From assembly GCF_040706535.1 (NCBI RefSeq), contig NZ_JAPDRJ010000001.1, forward strand, positions 806,001-870,000: a stretch of 64,000 nucleotides of DNA, given 5' to 3'. The stretch is from Lentisalinibacter orientalis (GTDB lineage Bacteria > Pseudomonadota > Gammaproteobacteria > Steroidobacterales > Woeseiaceae). The position numbers and the translations under genes were made by a program. The notes beneath the pieces were generated by a model that worked only from the letters and a program-made list of their open reading frames with translations, did no database searches and was not told the DNA's origin. This document shows positions 51,702-62,143 of the stretch, piece by piece. The stretch's first letter is position 1. The number at the start of each line of letters is the position of its first letter.

Positions 51702-53432
51702 TCAGTGCCCGGTCGCCGCTCCTGCGCCGCTCGGCACCCGGATGTCCTCCACCAGGTGCTGGATGTGCTCCGGCGGCGCGGCCGTGACCCGCGACACCGC
51801 GAAGGCGACGGCGAAGTTGACGACGGCACCGACGGCGCCGAAGGCGTTCGGCTCGATGCCGAAGAACCAGTTCTCGGGCATGCCGCCCAGGTATTCGGTG
51901 CCCGGGATGAACATGATGCCCTTGTGCTGGAACACGTACAGCAGCGTGACGCCGAGGCCGCTCACCATGCCCGCGATGGCGCCTTCCTTGTTCATGCGCT
52001 GGCTGAAGATGCCCATCATCAGTGCGGGGAAGATGGAGGAGGCCGCGAGCCCGAAGGCCAGCGCCACGGTCCCCGCGGCGAAGTCGGGCGGGTTGAAGCC
52101 CAGGTACCCGGCCACCACGATGGCCCCGGCCATGGCGATGCGGCTGGCCCTGAGTTCCTGGCGCTCCGTGATTTGCGGCATGAATACGCCCTTCAGCAGA
52201 TCGTGGGAGATGGCCGAGGAGATGGCGAGCAGCAGTCCGGCTGCCGTCGACAACGCCGCCGCCAGGCCGCCCGCGGCGACCAGGGCGATGACCCAGTTCG
52301 GCAGTTTCGCGATCTCCGGGTTGGCCAGCACCATGATGTCGTTGTCCACCTTGGTGAGCTCGTTCAGCTGCGGGTCCGCTGAGTAGCGGATGCGTCCGTC
52401 GTCGTTCTTGTCGGTGACGTCCAGCAGGCCGGTGGCCTCCCATTTCTTGAACCAGCTGGGTCGCTCCTCGTAGACCAGGTATTGGCCCTCCTTCGGCTCC
52501 ATGGTCTCCATGAGATTCAGGCGCGCCATGGCGGCGACGGCGGGTGCCGTGGTGTAGAGGATGGCGATGAACACCAGCGCCCAGCCGGCGGAGGAGCGCG
52601 CGTCCTTCACCTTCGGCACGGTGAAGAAGCGGATGATCACGTGGGGCAGCCCGGCCGTGCCGATCATCAGCGACATCGTGTACATGAACATGTTCAGCAG
52701 GCTGAGCCGGGCGTTGGTCGTGTACTCGGCGAATCCCAGATCCGTCACCATGCGATCCAGCCTGTCCAGCAGGAAGGTCTCCGAGCCGGCCATCGTGGCG
52801 CCCAGCCCGAGCTGGGGGATGGGGTTGCCGGTGAGATTCAGCGAGATGAAGATGGCCGGAATGGTGTAGGCCAGGATCAGCACGCAGTACTGGGCGATCT
52901 GGGTGTAGGTGATGCCCTTCATGCCGCCCATCACCGCGTAGAAGAAGACGATGGCCATGCCGATGCCGAGGCCCAGGTCGTAGTCCACCTCGAGGAAGCG
53001 GGAGAAGGCAACGCCGATGCCCTTCATCTGCCCGATCACGTAGGTGATGGAGGCGACGATGAGGCAGATCACCGCCACGATTCGCGCCGTGCGCGAGTAA
53101 TAGCGGTCACCGATGAACTCGGGCACGGTGAACTTGCCGAACTTGCGCAGATAGGGCGCCAGCAGCATGGCGAGCAGCACGTAGCCGCCGGTCCAGCCCA
53201 TCAGGAAGACGGAACCGCCGTAGCCCATGAAGGCGATGAGGCCGGCCATGGAGATGAACGAGGCGGCGGACATCCAGTCCGCGGCGGTCGCCATGCCGTT
53301 CGAGATGGGGTGCACGCCGCCGCCGGCCACGTAGAAATCCTTGGTGGTGCCGGCCCGCGCCCAGATGGCGATGCCGATGTAGAGCGCGAAGGTGGCGCCG
53401 ACCACGAGGTAGGTGAGTGTCTGCAGTGTCAT
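51702..53432 (-). CDS. Sodium:solute symporter (SSF), acetate/carboxylate ActP-like
   Basis: 576 residues with about 13 TM helices and SSF signatures (VGATFALYIGIAIWARAG, GGVHPISNGMATAADWMSAASFISMAGLIAFMGYGG). An insertion of about 60 hydrophilic residues (MEPKEGQYLVYEERPSWFKKWEATGLLDVTDKNDDGRIRY) between late helices is typical of the subfamily paired with DUF4212. That subfamily imports acetate or related short acids with sodium. It is 9 nt after the DUF4212 gene and ends at a strong terminator. Confidence 0.92.
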   Translation of the reverse strand: MTLQTLTYLVVGATFALYIGIAIWARAGTTKDFYVAGGGVHPISNGMATAADWMSAASFISMAGLIAFMGYGGSVFLMGWTGGYVLLAMLLAPYLRKFGKFTVPEFIGDRYYSRTARIVAVICLIVASITYVIGQMKGIGVAFSRFLEVDYDLGLGIGMAIVFFYAVMGGMKGITYTQIAQYCVLILAYTIPAIFISLNLTGNPIPQLGLGATMAGSETFLLDRLDRMVTDLGFAEYTTNARLSLLNMFMYTMSLMIGTAGLPHVIIRFFTVPKVKDARSSAGWALVFIAILYTTAPAVAAMARLNLMETMEPKEGQYLVYEERPSWFKKWEATGLLDVTDKNDDGRIRYSADPQLNELTKVDNDIMVLANPEIAKLPNWVIALVAAGGLAAALSTAAGLLLAISSAISHDLLKGVFMPQITERQELRASRIAMAGAIVVAGYLGFNPPDFAAGTVALAFGLAASSIFPALMMGIFSQRMNKEGAIAGMVSGLGVTLLYVFQHKGIMFIPGTEYLGGMPENWFFGIEPNAFGAVGAVVNFAVAFAVSRVTAAPPEHIQHLVEDIRVPSGAGAATGH

Positions 53433-53441
53433 GGCGGGCTC

Positions 53442-53696
53442 CTATTCGTCTTCCTGCAAGCCGAACTCGCGGTCCAGCTTGTTCATCCGCCTGGCGTAGA
53501 AGAAGATCAGCGCCACGAAGACGTAGATGGAGCCCTGCTGCGCGAACCAGAAGCCGAGCTTGTAGCCGCCGATGCGGATGTTGTTCAGGGGCTCCACCAG
53601 GATGATCCCGAACAAGTAGGAGACGACGAACCAGATCACCATGCAGACTGCGACGAGTCTGAGATTCCGGCGCCAGTAGGCCTTGCGGTCGGACAT
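53442..53696 (-). CDS. DUF4212 small membrane subunit of the SSF transporter
   Basis: 84 residues, ATG 53696 after AGGGGG; a start at 53750 is rejected as having no ribosome site. Sequence MSDRKAYWRRNLRLVAVCMVIWFVVSYLFG...EPLNN...GGYKLGFWFAQQGSIYVFVALIFFYARRMNKLD is the DUF4212 pattern: two TM helices. It is the regular upstream partner of the SSF carrier (compare YjcH-ActP) and probably a subunit. It is divergent from the hybrid kinase. Confidence 0.9.
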   Translation of the reverse strand: MSDRKAYWRRNLRLVAVCMVIWFVVSYLFGIILVEPLNNIRIGGYKLGFWFAQQGSIYVFVALIFFYARRMNKLDREFGLQEDE

Positions 53697-53839
53697 GTTT
53701 CCCCCTGTGGCGTGTTGCCGCCTGTTCCTGCCGAGCACCGAACTTAGCAAAGGCGGCTGTTCGCGGGGATAAGACGTTAGTATTAGACTCGGCTCTCGCG
53801 GCGGCCCCGACGGCCGCGGCAGGCGGGGGGAATGGGCAT

Positions 53840-56800
53840 TTGATCAGCTGGTGGTTGCTCGTTGCGCTGTCGGTGGCCTACGTGGCGCTGCTGTTCGCCA
53901 TCGCGTCCTGGGGCGACCGGGTGGACGTGCGCCGCTACGGGCCCTGGGCGGGGCCGCTGATCTACAGTCTCTCGCTGGCGGTCTACTGCACGTCGTGGAC
54001 CTTCTACGGCGCCGTCGGCAGCGCTTCCCAGCAGGGCTGGAGCTTCCTGCCCATCTACCTCGGCCCCGCGCTCGTGTTCCTGTTCGGCTGGGGCGTCATC
54101 CGGCGCATCACCGCCATCAGCAAGCGCCAGAACCTGACCTCCATCGCCGACTTCATCGCGGCCCGCTACGGCAAGGCGAGGAGCCTCGCCGTGCTGGTGA
54201 CGGTGATCGCCATCGTCGGCTCCGTCCCCTACATCGCACTGCAGTTCAAGGCGGTGGTCGGAGGCTTCGACACCATCAGCGACTACACCAATGCCGCGCC
54301 CGCGCTGGACACGGCACTGGTGGTGGCCGGCGCGCTGGCCCTGTTCGCCATCCTGTTCGGCACCCGCCGGGTGGACGCCACGGAGCACCACCACGGCATG
54401 ATCCTCGCCATTGCCTTTGAGTCTTTGGTGAAGCTCGCTGCCTTCGCGGCCGTGGGGCTGTTCGCCCTGTGGCTGCTGGGCACTGACGGGACGGCGATGC
54501 TGACGCCGGTGGCCGGCGCTGCGCAGGCGCCCGGCCCGTTCTCCGGCGGAGGTCTGCCGCAGGCGTTCGTCACGCAGACGCTGCTGGCGAGTGCGGCCAT
54601 ATTCTGCCTGCCCCGTCAGTTCCACGTGGCCGTGGTGGAGGCCCACGAGGGCGCGGACAACAGCTCGGCCCGGTGGATGTTTCCCCTCTATCTCGCCATT
54701 TTCTGTCTGTTCGTCGTGCCCATCACGCTGGCGGGCCTGCGCTTCCTGCCGCCGGGGCTGTTCGCCGGCGACACCTACGTGCTCGCGCTGCCGATGCAGG
54801 GCGGGCAGGACTGGCTGACCGCGCTCGCCTTCCTGGGCGGTTTCTCGGCAGCCACCGGCATGGTCATCGTCGCCAGCGTCACGTTGTCCACCATGGTGAG
54901 CAACGAGATCGTGATGCCGCTGTTGCTGCGCGCGAATGCGCTCGGCGGCGGCGAGATCCGCACCTACCCGCGGCTGCTGCTGCACGTGCGGCGCATCGCC
55001 ATCGTGGCCATCGCACTGATCGCCTACGGCTATTACCGGGTGATGGACCAGAGCACGGAACTCGCATCCATCGGCCTGTTGTCCTTCGCCGCCGCCGCGC
55101 AGTTCGCACCGCTGATCCTGCTGGGCATGTACTGGCCCCGCGCCACCCGCTCGGGCGCCATCGCCGGGCTGGCGGCCGGTTTCGCGCTGTGGGCCTATAC
55201 GCTGATGATCCCGTCCGTTGCCCGCGCGGGCACGCTCGGCAGCGAACTGTTGGCCGAGGGCCCGTTCGGCCTCGGCTGGGCACGGCCCGAGGCGCTGCTG
55301 CTCGACCTCGGCGTGGATCCGCTCACCCACGGGGTGTTCTGGTCGCTCGGCGCCAACCTCGGCGTCTTCCTGCTGGTCTCGCTGGCATCCCGGCAGTCGA
55401 TGGTCGAGCGCATCCAGGCCCGGGCATTCACGGACGCGGGCCGGGAAGGGCGGGCGCCGGCCACCCCCTTCGGCGAGGGCGAGATCGTGGTGTCGGATCT
55501 GCGGGCGCTGGCCGGCCGCTTCGTCGGCGAGGAGAACGCCCGTCGCGCTTTCGAGGATTTCGCCCGTGGCCGGGGTCGGGACCTCGCGCCGTCGGCCACC
55601 GCCGATCGGGGCGTGCTGCAGTTCACCGAGCGGCTGGTGGCGGGCACCATCGGTTCGGCCTCGGCCCGCATCGTCATGACCACGGCGTTGCGCAAGACCG
55701 GCATGGAGATCGGCGACGTACTGCTGCTGCTGGACGAGACCTCCCAGGCCATCCGTTTCAACCGCCGGCTGCTGGAAGCTACGCTGGAGAATCTGAGCCA
55801 GGGCGTGACCGTCGTGGATGCGTCCCAGCGACTGATCGGCTGGAACTCCCGCTACGAGGAGATCATGGGTTATCCGCCCGGCCTGCTCAGCGTGGGCAAG
55901 CCGGTGACCGATCTCATGCGCTACAACGCCGCCCGTGGCCGCTACGGGCGCACCGATGTGGAGACCCGCGTCGCCGAGCGGGCACGCCTCCTGCGTGACG
56001 GTTCGCCGTTCCGCTACGAGAGCGAATTCTCCGACGGCCGGGTCATCGAGATCCGCGGCGAGCCCATGCCCGAGGGCGGCTACGTGACCACCTACAGCGA
56101 CATCACCGAATCCAAGCAGACCGAGCGCGCCCTGCGCACGAGCGAGCGGCAGGTGCGCACCTACACGGACAACGCGCCGGCGCTGATCGCCTACGTGGAT
56201 GCGGACCGGCGTTATCGTTTCGCCAACAAGGCCTACCTGGCCTACGCGGGCATGAGCCGGGACCAGATCATCGGCTCGCCGCTCAGCGCCGTGCTGGACG
56301 AGCGCCAGCTCATGGCCCGCTCGCAGTGGCTCGAGGCTGCTTACGGCGGCGAGCGACAGGCGTTCGAGCTGGAGATGACCGGCGCCGACGGCGAGTCCCG
56401 CTACATGCTGGGCACCTACATCCCGGACATCGACGGGGACGGTGCCGTCACGGGCGTCTACGCGGTATTCCAGGACATCACCGAGCGCCGCCGCGCCGAA
56501 CTCGGGCTGGAGGAGGCCAAGGCGATGCTGGAGCAGCGCGTGGCCGACCGCACCGCCGAACTGGAGCGGGCCATGACCGCGCTGGCCGAGGCGAAAGCCC
56601 AGGCGGAGGCCGCCAACGCGTCGAAGACCCGCTTCCTCGCCGCCGCCGCTCACGACCTGCTGCAGCCGCTGAATGCGGCGAAGCTCTTCACCGCCCTCCT
56701 GGAGGAGAAGAGCGCGGGCATGAGCGAGGAGCAGCGCCGTCTGGTGTCACGGGTGGAGAGCGGGCTGATCGCGGTGGAGGATCTGCTGAGCGCCCTGCTC

Positions 56801-57730
56801 GATATCGCGCGGCTGGATACCCGCGCGCCGCGGCCGAAACGGGAGAGCTTCCCCGCGGCCGAGCTGTTCACCACGCTGGAGGCGCAGTTCGGCGAGGCTT
56901 TCGCCGAGCGGGGGCTCGCGCTGCGGTTCGCGCCGACCCGCCTCTGGCTGCACACCGATCCGGCCTTGCTGCGCCGGATCCTGCAGAACTTCATCAGCAA
57001 CGCCCGGCGCTACACCCGCAGCGGCGGCGTGCTGGTGGGCTGCCGCCGCCGCGGCGATGCCGTCGCCGTCCAGGTCTGCGACACCGGCGTGGGTATCGCG
57101 CCGGAACACCGGGAGGCCGTCTTCGAGGAATTCCGGCGCCTCGCCGGCAGCGACGAGGGCTCCAAACGGGGGCTGGGCCTGGGGCTCGCCATCGTCCAGC
57201 GCATCGCGCGCCTGCTGGAACATCCCCTGAACATGCGCTCCGAACTCGGCCGGGGCAGTTGCTTCGAGATCGTGGTGCCCCGCGCCGAGCCGGGCCGGCG
57301 CGCGGCGCCCTCCGTGGCCGAGCCCCGGCCGCTCTCTTCCATGGACGGGCAGCACGTCCTCTGCATCGACAACGAGCCGGACATCCTGGACGGCATGCAG
57401 GGCCTGCTCGCCCGCTGGGGCGCCCGGCCCCTGCCGGCGGGCGACCTGGAAGCGGCGAGCCGGCACATCGCCGCCCTGCAGGAGGAAACCGGCGCGCGGC
57501 CGGCGGTGCTGCTGGTCGACTACCACCTGAACGACGGGGTGACCGGCCTGGAGGTCATCGAGGCCCTGCGCGCCATGACCGCGAGCCCGGTACCCGCGGT
57601 GGTTCTCACGGCCGATTACAGCCAGGAGGTCGCCGCCGCGGTACGGGACGCCGGCCACGCGCTGCTCCACAAGCCGGTCAAACCGGCGGCGCTGCGCGCC
57701 CTGGTAACCCGCATCATCGGCAGAACGTAG
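53840..57730 (+). CDS. crbS: CrbS-type hybrid histidine kinase with N-terminal SSF domain
   Basis: 1296 residues from TTG 53840 (GGGGGGA 8 nt upstream; the nearby ATG hits a stop). About 500 residues of Na+/solute symporter helices come first, then a linker, two PAS domains (about 645-760, 770-890), a coiled coil, HisKA with His938 (LAAAAHDLLQPLNAAKLF), an ATPase domain (NFISNARRYT, GVGIAP, GLGLGLAIV) and a C-terminal receiver with Asp1227 in LLVDYHLND. This is the architecture of CrbS/MxtR-type sensors controlling acetate use. The stop TAG is supplied by a REP element. Confidence 0.92.
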   Translation: MISWWLLVALSVAYVALLFAIASWGDRVDVRRYGPWAGPLIYSLSLAVYCTSWTFYGAVGSASQQGWSFLPIYLGPALVFLFGWGVIRRITAISKRQNLTSIADFIAARYGKARSLAVLVTVIAIVGSVPYIALQFKAVVGGFDTISDYTNAAPALDTALVVAGALALFAILFGTRRVDATEHHHGMILAIAFESLVKLAAFAAVGLFALWLLGTDGTAMLTPVAGAAQAPGPFSGGGLPQAFVTQTLLASAAIFCLPRQFHVAVVEAHEGADNSSARWMFPLYLAIFCLFVVPITLAGLRFLPPGLFAGDTYVLALPMQGGQDWLTALAFLGGFSAATGMVIVASVTLSTMVSNEIVMPLLLRANALGGGEIRTYPRLLLHVRRIAIVAIALIAYGYYRVMDQSTELASIGLLSFAAAAQFAPLILLGMYWPRATRSGAIAGLAAGFALWAYTLMIPSVARAGTLGSELLAEGPFGLGWARPEALLLDLGVDPLTHGVFWSLGANLGVFLLVSLASRQSMVERIQARAFTDAGREGRAPATPFGEGEIVVSDLRALAGRFVGEENARRAFEDFARGRGRDLAPSATADRGVLQFTERLVAGTIGSASARIVMTTALRKTGMEIGDVLLLLDETSQAIRFNRRLLEATLENLSQGVTVVDASQRLIGWNSRYEEIMGYPPGLLSVGKPVTDLMRYNAARGRYGRTDVETRVAERARLLRDGSPFRYESEFSDGRVIEIRGEPMPEGGYVTTYSDITESKQTERALRTSERQVRTYTDNAPALIAYVDADRRYRFANKAYLAYAGMSRDQIIGSPLSAVLDERQLMARSQWLEAAYGGERQAFELEMTGADGESRYMLGTYIPDIDGDGAVTGVYAVFQDITERRRAELGLEEAKAMLEQRVADRTAELERAMTALAEAKAQAEAANASKTRFLAAAAHDLLQPLNAAKLFTALLEEKSAGMSEEQRRLVSRVESGLIAVEDLLSALLDIARLDTRAPRPKRESFPAAELFTTLEAQFGEAFAERGLALRFAPTRLWLHTDPALLRRILQNFISNARRYTRSGGVLVGCRRRGDAVAVQVCDTGVGIAPEHREAVFEEFRRLAGSDEGSKRGLGLGLAIVQRIARLLEHPLNMRSELGRGSCFEIVVPRAEPGRRAAPSVAEPRPLSSMDGQHVLCIDNEPDILDGMQGLLARWGARPLPAGDLEAASRHIAALQEETGARPAVLLVDYHLNDGVTGLEVIEALRAMTASPVPAVVLTADYSQEVAAAVRDAGHALLHKPVKPAALRALVTRIIGRT

Positions 57731-57750
57731 GAGGGCCTTCAGGCCCGATC
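57727..57750 (+). repeat. REP element 1
   Basis: GTAGGAGGGCCTTCAGGCCC plus GATC: a palindrome (GGGCCT-TC-AGGCCC) with the GTAG foot of REP sequences. Its TAG is the stop codon of the hybrid kinase. Confidence 0.8.
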
Positions 57751-57808
57751 CGGCCTTCTTCTGGCGTTGGCCCGCCATCGGGTGGATAAGGATCGCGGGG
57801 ACGCTCAC

Positions 57809-57833
57809 TGTAGGAGGGGCTTCAGCCCCGATC
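57809..57833 (+). repeat. REP element 2
   Basis: TGTAGGAGGGGCTTCAGCCC plus CGATC: hairpin GGGGCT-TC-AGCCCC with GTAG foot. Together with element 3 it forms an inverted pair (BIME-like). Confidence 0.85.
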
Positions 57834-57856
57834 AGAGCTTGGCCACCTCAGGCGAA

Positions 57857-57881
57857 GATCGGGGCTAAAGCCCCTCCTACA
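57857..57881 (-). repeat. REP element 3, inverted
   Basis: The reverse copy: on the minus strand it reads TGTAGGAGGGGCTTTAGCCC plus CGATC. Its TAG (57879-57877) is the stop codon of the response regulator. Confidence 0.85.
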
Positions 57882-58539
57882 AAGGCTGGTCGTCGATGGT
57901 GAGTTTCTGCATCGCCAGCACCGCCTGGGTGCGGTTCGTGACCTTCAGTTTGCGCAGGATGGCGGTCACGTGAGCCTTGATGGTGGCCTCGGAGACGCTC
58001 AGCTCGTATGCGATCTGCTTGTTCATCAATCCTTCGGCCAGCATCAGCAGCACGCGGAACTGGTGGGGTGTCAGGGCCGCCAGCGCGGCGGCGATGTCGG
58101 CCTCCTCGCCGCCGAGTTCGCCGCCGTCGAGCCCGACGCCCTCGGGCAGCCATACCTCGCCTTCCAGCACCGCCGTGATGGCCGACTCGATGCGGGCGAT
58201 GGGCGACGACTTGGGGATGAAGCCGCTGGCGCCGTGGCGGATGGCCCGACGGATGATGGCCGGCTCGTCCGTGGCGGACACGATCACCGTGGGCAGCGTC
58301 GCGAAGGCGCTGCGGATCCAGGCCAGTGCAGAGAACCCGTTCACGCCGGGCATGTTCAGGTCGAGCAGCAGGAGATCGGCCTCCGGGTTCGCCTCCACGG
58401 CCTGCTGCAGGGTCTCCAGGCTCTCCGCCTCGACGATGCCGGCATCGTCCACGCAGTTGCGCACGGCCTGGATCATCGCCTCCCGGAACAGCGGATGGTC
58501 GTCGGCGATGATGAAAGTGCTTTGGTTCGGTGCTGACAT
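57877..58539 (-). CDS. crbR: LuxR-type response regulator, CrbR-like
   Basis: 220 residues from ATG 58539. Receiver with acidic pair IIADDHP and phosphoacceptor Asp60 in LLLLDLNMPGVNG, then a LuxR helix-turn-helix near 150-215 (LTPHQFRVLLMLAEGLMNKQIAYELSVSEATIKAHVTAILRKLKV). It is the expected partner of the CrbS-type kinase, which activates acs in Vibrio and Pseudomonas. It follows acs by 47 nt on the same strand. Its final Leu codon and stop lie within REP element 3. Confidence 0.9.
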   Translation of the reverse strand: MSAPNQSTFIIADDHPLFREAMIQAVRNCVDDAGIVEAESLETLQQAVEANPEADLLLLDLNMPGVNGFSALAWIRSAFATLPTVIVSATDEPAIIRRAIRHGASGFIPKSSPIARIESAITAVLEGEVWLPEGVGLDGGELGGEEADIAAALAALTPHQFRVLLMLAEGLMNKQIAYELSVSEATIKAHVTAILRKLKVTNRTQAVLAMQKLTIDDQPL

Positions 58540-58586
58540 CTCCGCGGCCGGCGGCTCCTTGCGTTCCGTTGCAGCTGTGGCGGCAG

Positions 58587-60530
<1,944 letters not shown>

Positions 60531-60629
60531 TGGCAACCTCCGCTCGCTGATGCGCCGGCGGCATCCGCATGACGCCGCGCCTGTGACAATTCCTGTCGCT
60601 ATTCTGGGGCGCCCGCTCGCCGCCGGCAT

Positions 60630-60643
60630 TAGACATTGGTCTA
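60630..60643. promoter_or_regulatory. Short palindrome upstream of acs, candidate regulator site
   Basis: TAGAC-ATTG-GTCTA, about 100 bp upstream of acs and 107 bp from the porin ATG. The half-site ATTAGAC also occurs at 53782-53788 in the gap between the DUF4212/SSF operon and the hybrid kinase. A CrbR operator is a guess. Confidence 0.4.
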
Positions 60644-60749
60644 GCCCGCCCCCGTCTGCGCCGACGATTCGACCTTTGGCTAATGGTCACCCCCGCCCCG
60701 CTCGGGGACTATCGCCATGCCTGCAGACGAATCCAGGGGGACTGCGACG

Positions 60750-62051
60750 ATGACCACAGGAACCAGAAGACTGACGGCGGCGGCTCTGGCCGCGGGCCTC
60801 GTGCTCGCCGCCGGCGGACCTGCCGCGCTGGCGCAGGAATCGGACGCCAGCGATATCGAGCGGCTGGAGGCACGCGTGGCCGAGCTGGAGGCGCTCGTGC
60901 GCCAGCTGGTCGGCGTGCGCGAGACCGATGCCGGCCCCACCTCCGTGTCCGAGCGCGAGCCCACCGTGGAGACGCCGGCGAAGACGCGCTACGGCTTCGG
61001 CGGCTACGTGAAAGCGGACGCCATGTTCAGCGACTACGGCGCCGGGGATCTCGCGCCCGGCAGCGCCGGCACCCAGTTCTACATCCCGGCCACCATCCCG
61101 GTGGGCGGCGAGGGCGAGGGCTACGACGCCGACTTCCAGGCCCGCGAGTCCCGCATCAACTTCCGTGCCGACCACGAGACGGCGGACGGCGATCAGCTCT
61201 CCGCCTACATCGAGATGGACTTCTTCCTGAGCCCGGGCGGCGACGAGCGCATCAGCAACTCCTACAACCCGCGGCTGCGCCACGCCTTCGTGAAGTACAA
61301 CAACTGGACCTTCGGCCAGACCTGGACCACGTTCCAGGACGTGAGCGCGCTGCCGGACCAGCTGGACTTCATCGGCCCCTCCGAGGGCACCACCTTCGGC
61401 CGCCAGGACCTGATCCGCTACACCAACGGTGCCTGGGAATTCGCGGCCGAGAATCCGGAGACCACCATCACGCCCTTCGGCGGCGGTGCGCGCATCGTCA
61501 GTGACGATGGATTCATGCCGGACCTGGTGGCCCGCTACACCCACAACCTGAAGGACGGCTACCTGAAGGCCGCCGCACTCGTCCGCCAGCTGGACTACGA
61601 CATCGCCGGCCAGAGCGACACCGAGACGGCCTACGGCCTGTCGCTCTCCGGCAAGCATCAGGTCGGCCAGAACGACATTCGCTGGATGGCCACCTGGGGC
61701 AGTGGCACCGGCCGCTACCTCGGCCTGAACACGGCCAACGACGCCGTGCTGGACGCCGACGGCAACCTGGAGGCCATCGACCAGTTCGGCGGTTTCGTGG
61801 CCTACCGCCACTTCTGGCGGCCGAAGTGGCGCTCGAGCTTCACGCTGTCGTATCTGGCCATCGACAACGACACCGCGCTCACCGGCACCGGGGTTACCAG
61901 GGACGTCTACAGCATCCATGCCAACCTGCTGTACGAGCCGGTACCGAAGCTCGTGATCGGCGGCGAGATCATGTATGCCGAGCGCGAGATCGAGTCGGGG
62001 CTGGATGGCGATCTGACCCGCTTCCTGTTCTCCACCAAGTACGGGTTCTGA
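60750..62051 (+). CDS. DcaP-like trimeric outer-membrane porin
   Basis: 433 residues from ATG 60750; an upstream ATG at 60717 would put 11 extra polar residues before the signal. Signal peptide (LTAAALAAGLVLAAGGPAALAQ), a short coiled coil (SDIERLEARVAELEALVRQLVG) and then a beta-barrel (YGFGGYVKADAMFSDYG ... SRINFRADHET ... FVKYNNWTFGQTWTTFQD), ending in FLFSTKYGF with the terminal Phe. DcaP-like porins admit dicarboxylates and other small acids. Divergence from acs suggests shared control. Confidence 0.88.
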   Translation: MTTGTRRLTAAALAAGLVLAAGGPAALAQESDASDIERLEARVAELEALVRQLVGVRETDAGPTSVSEREPTVETPAKTRYGFGGYVKADAMFSDYGAGDLAPGSAGTQFYIPATIPVGGEGEGYDADFQARESRINFRADHETADGDQLSAYIEMDFFLSPGGDERISNSYNPRLRHAFVKYNNWTFGQTWTTFQDVSALPDQLDFIGPSEGTTFGRQDLIRYTNGAWEFAAENPETTITPFGGGARIVSDDGFMPDLVARYTHNLKDGYLKAAALVRQLDYDIAGQSDTETAYGLSLSGKHQVGQNDIRWMATWGSGTGRYLGLNTANDAVLDADGNLEAIDQFGGFVAYRHFWRPKWRSSFTLSYLAIDNDTALTGTGVTRDVYSIHANLLYEPVPKLVIGGEIMYAEREIESGLDGDLTRFLFSTKYGF

Positions 62052-62143
62052 GGCGGCAAGATGCATCTCCCCCGCGGCCGGCGACCTCCCCGTGATGTCG
62101 CCGGTCCTCCTTTCCCTGCGCCCGGTCGTGTAACAATCGCCCC

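Noticed and set aside
53783..56653. Very long open frame antisense to the hybrid kinase
   Set aside because: Typical by-product of high-GC codon usage; the opposite strand encodes a complete SSF/PAS/HK protein and the antisense translation is low-complexity Gly/Arg/His/Gln.
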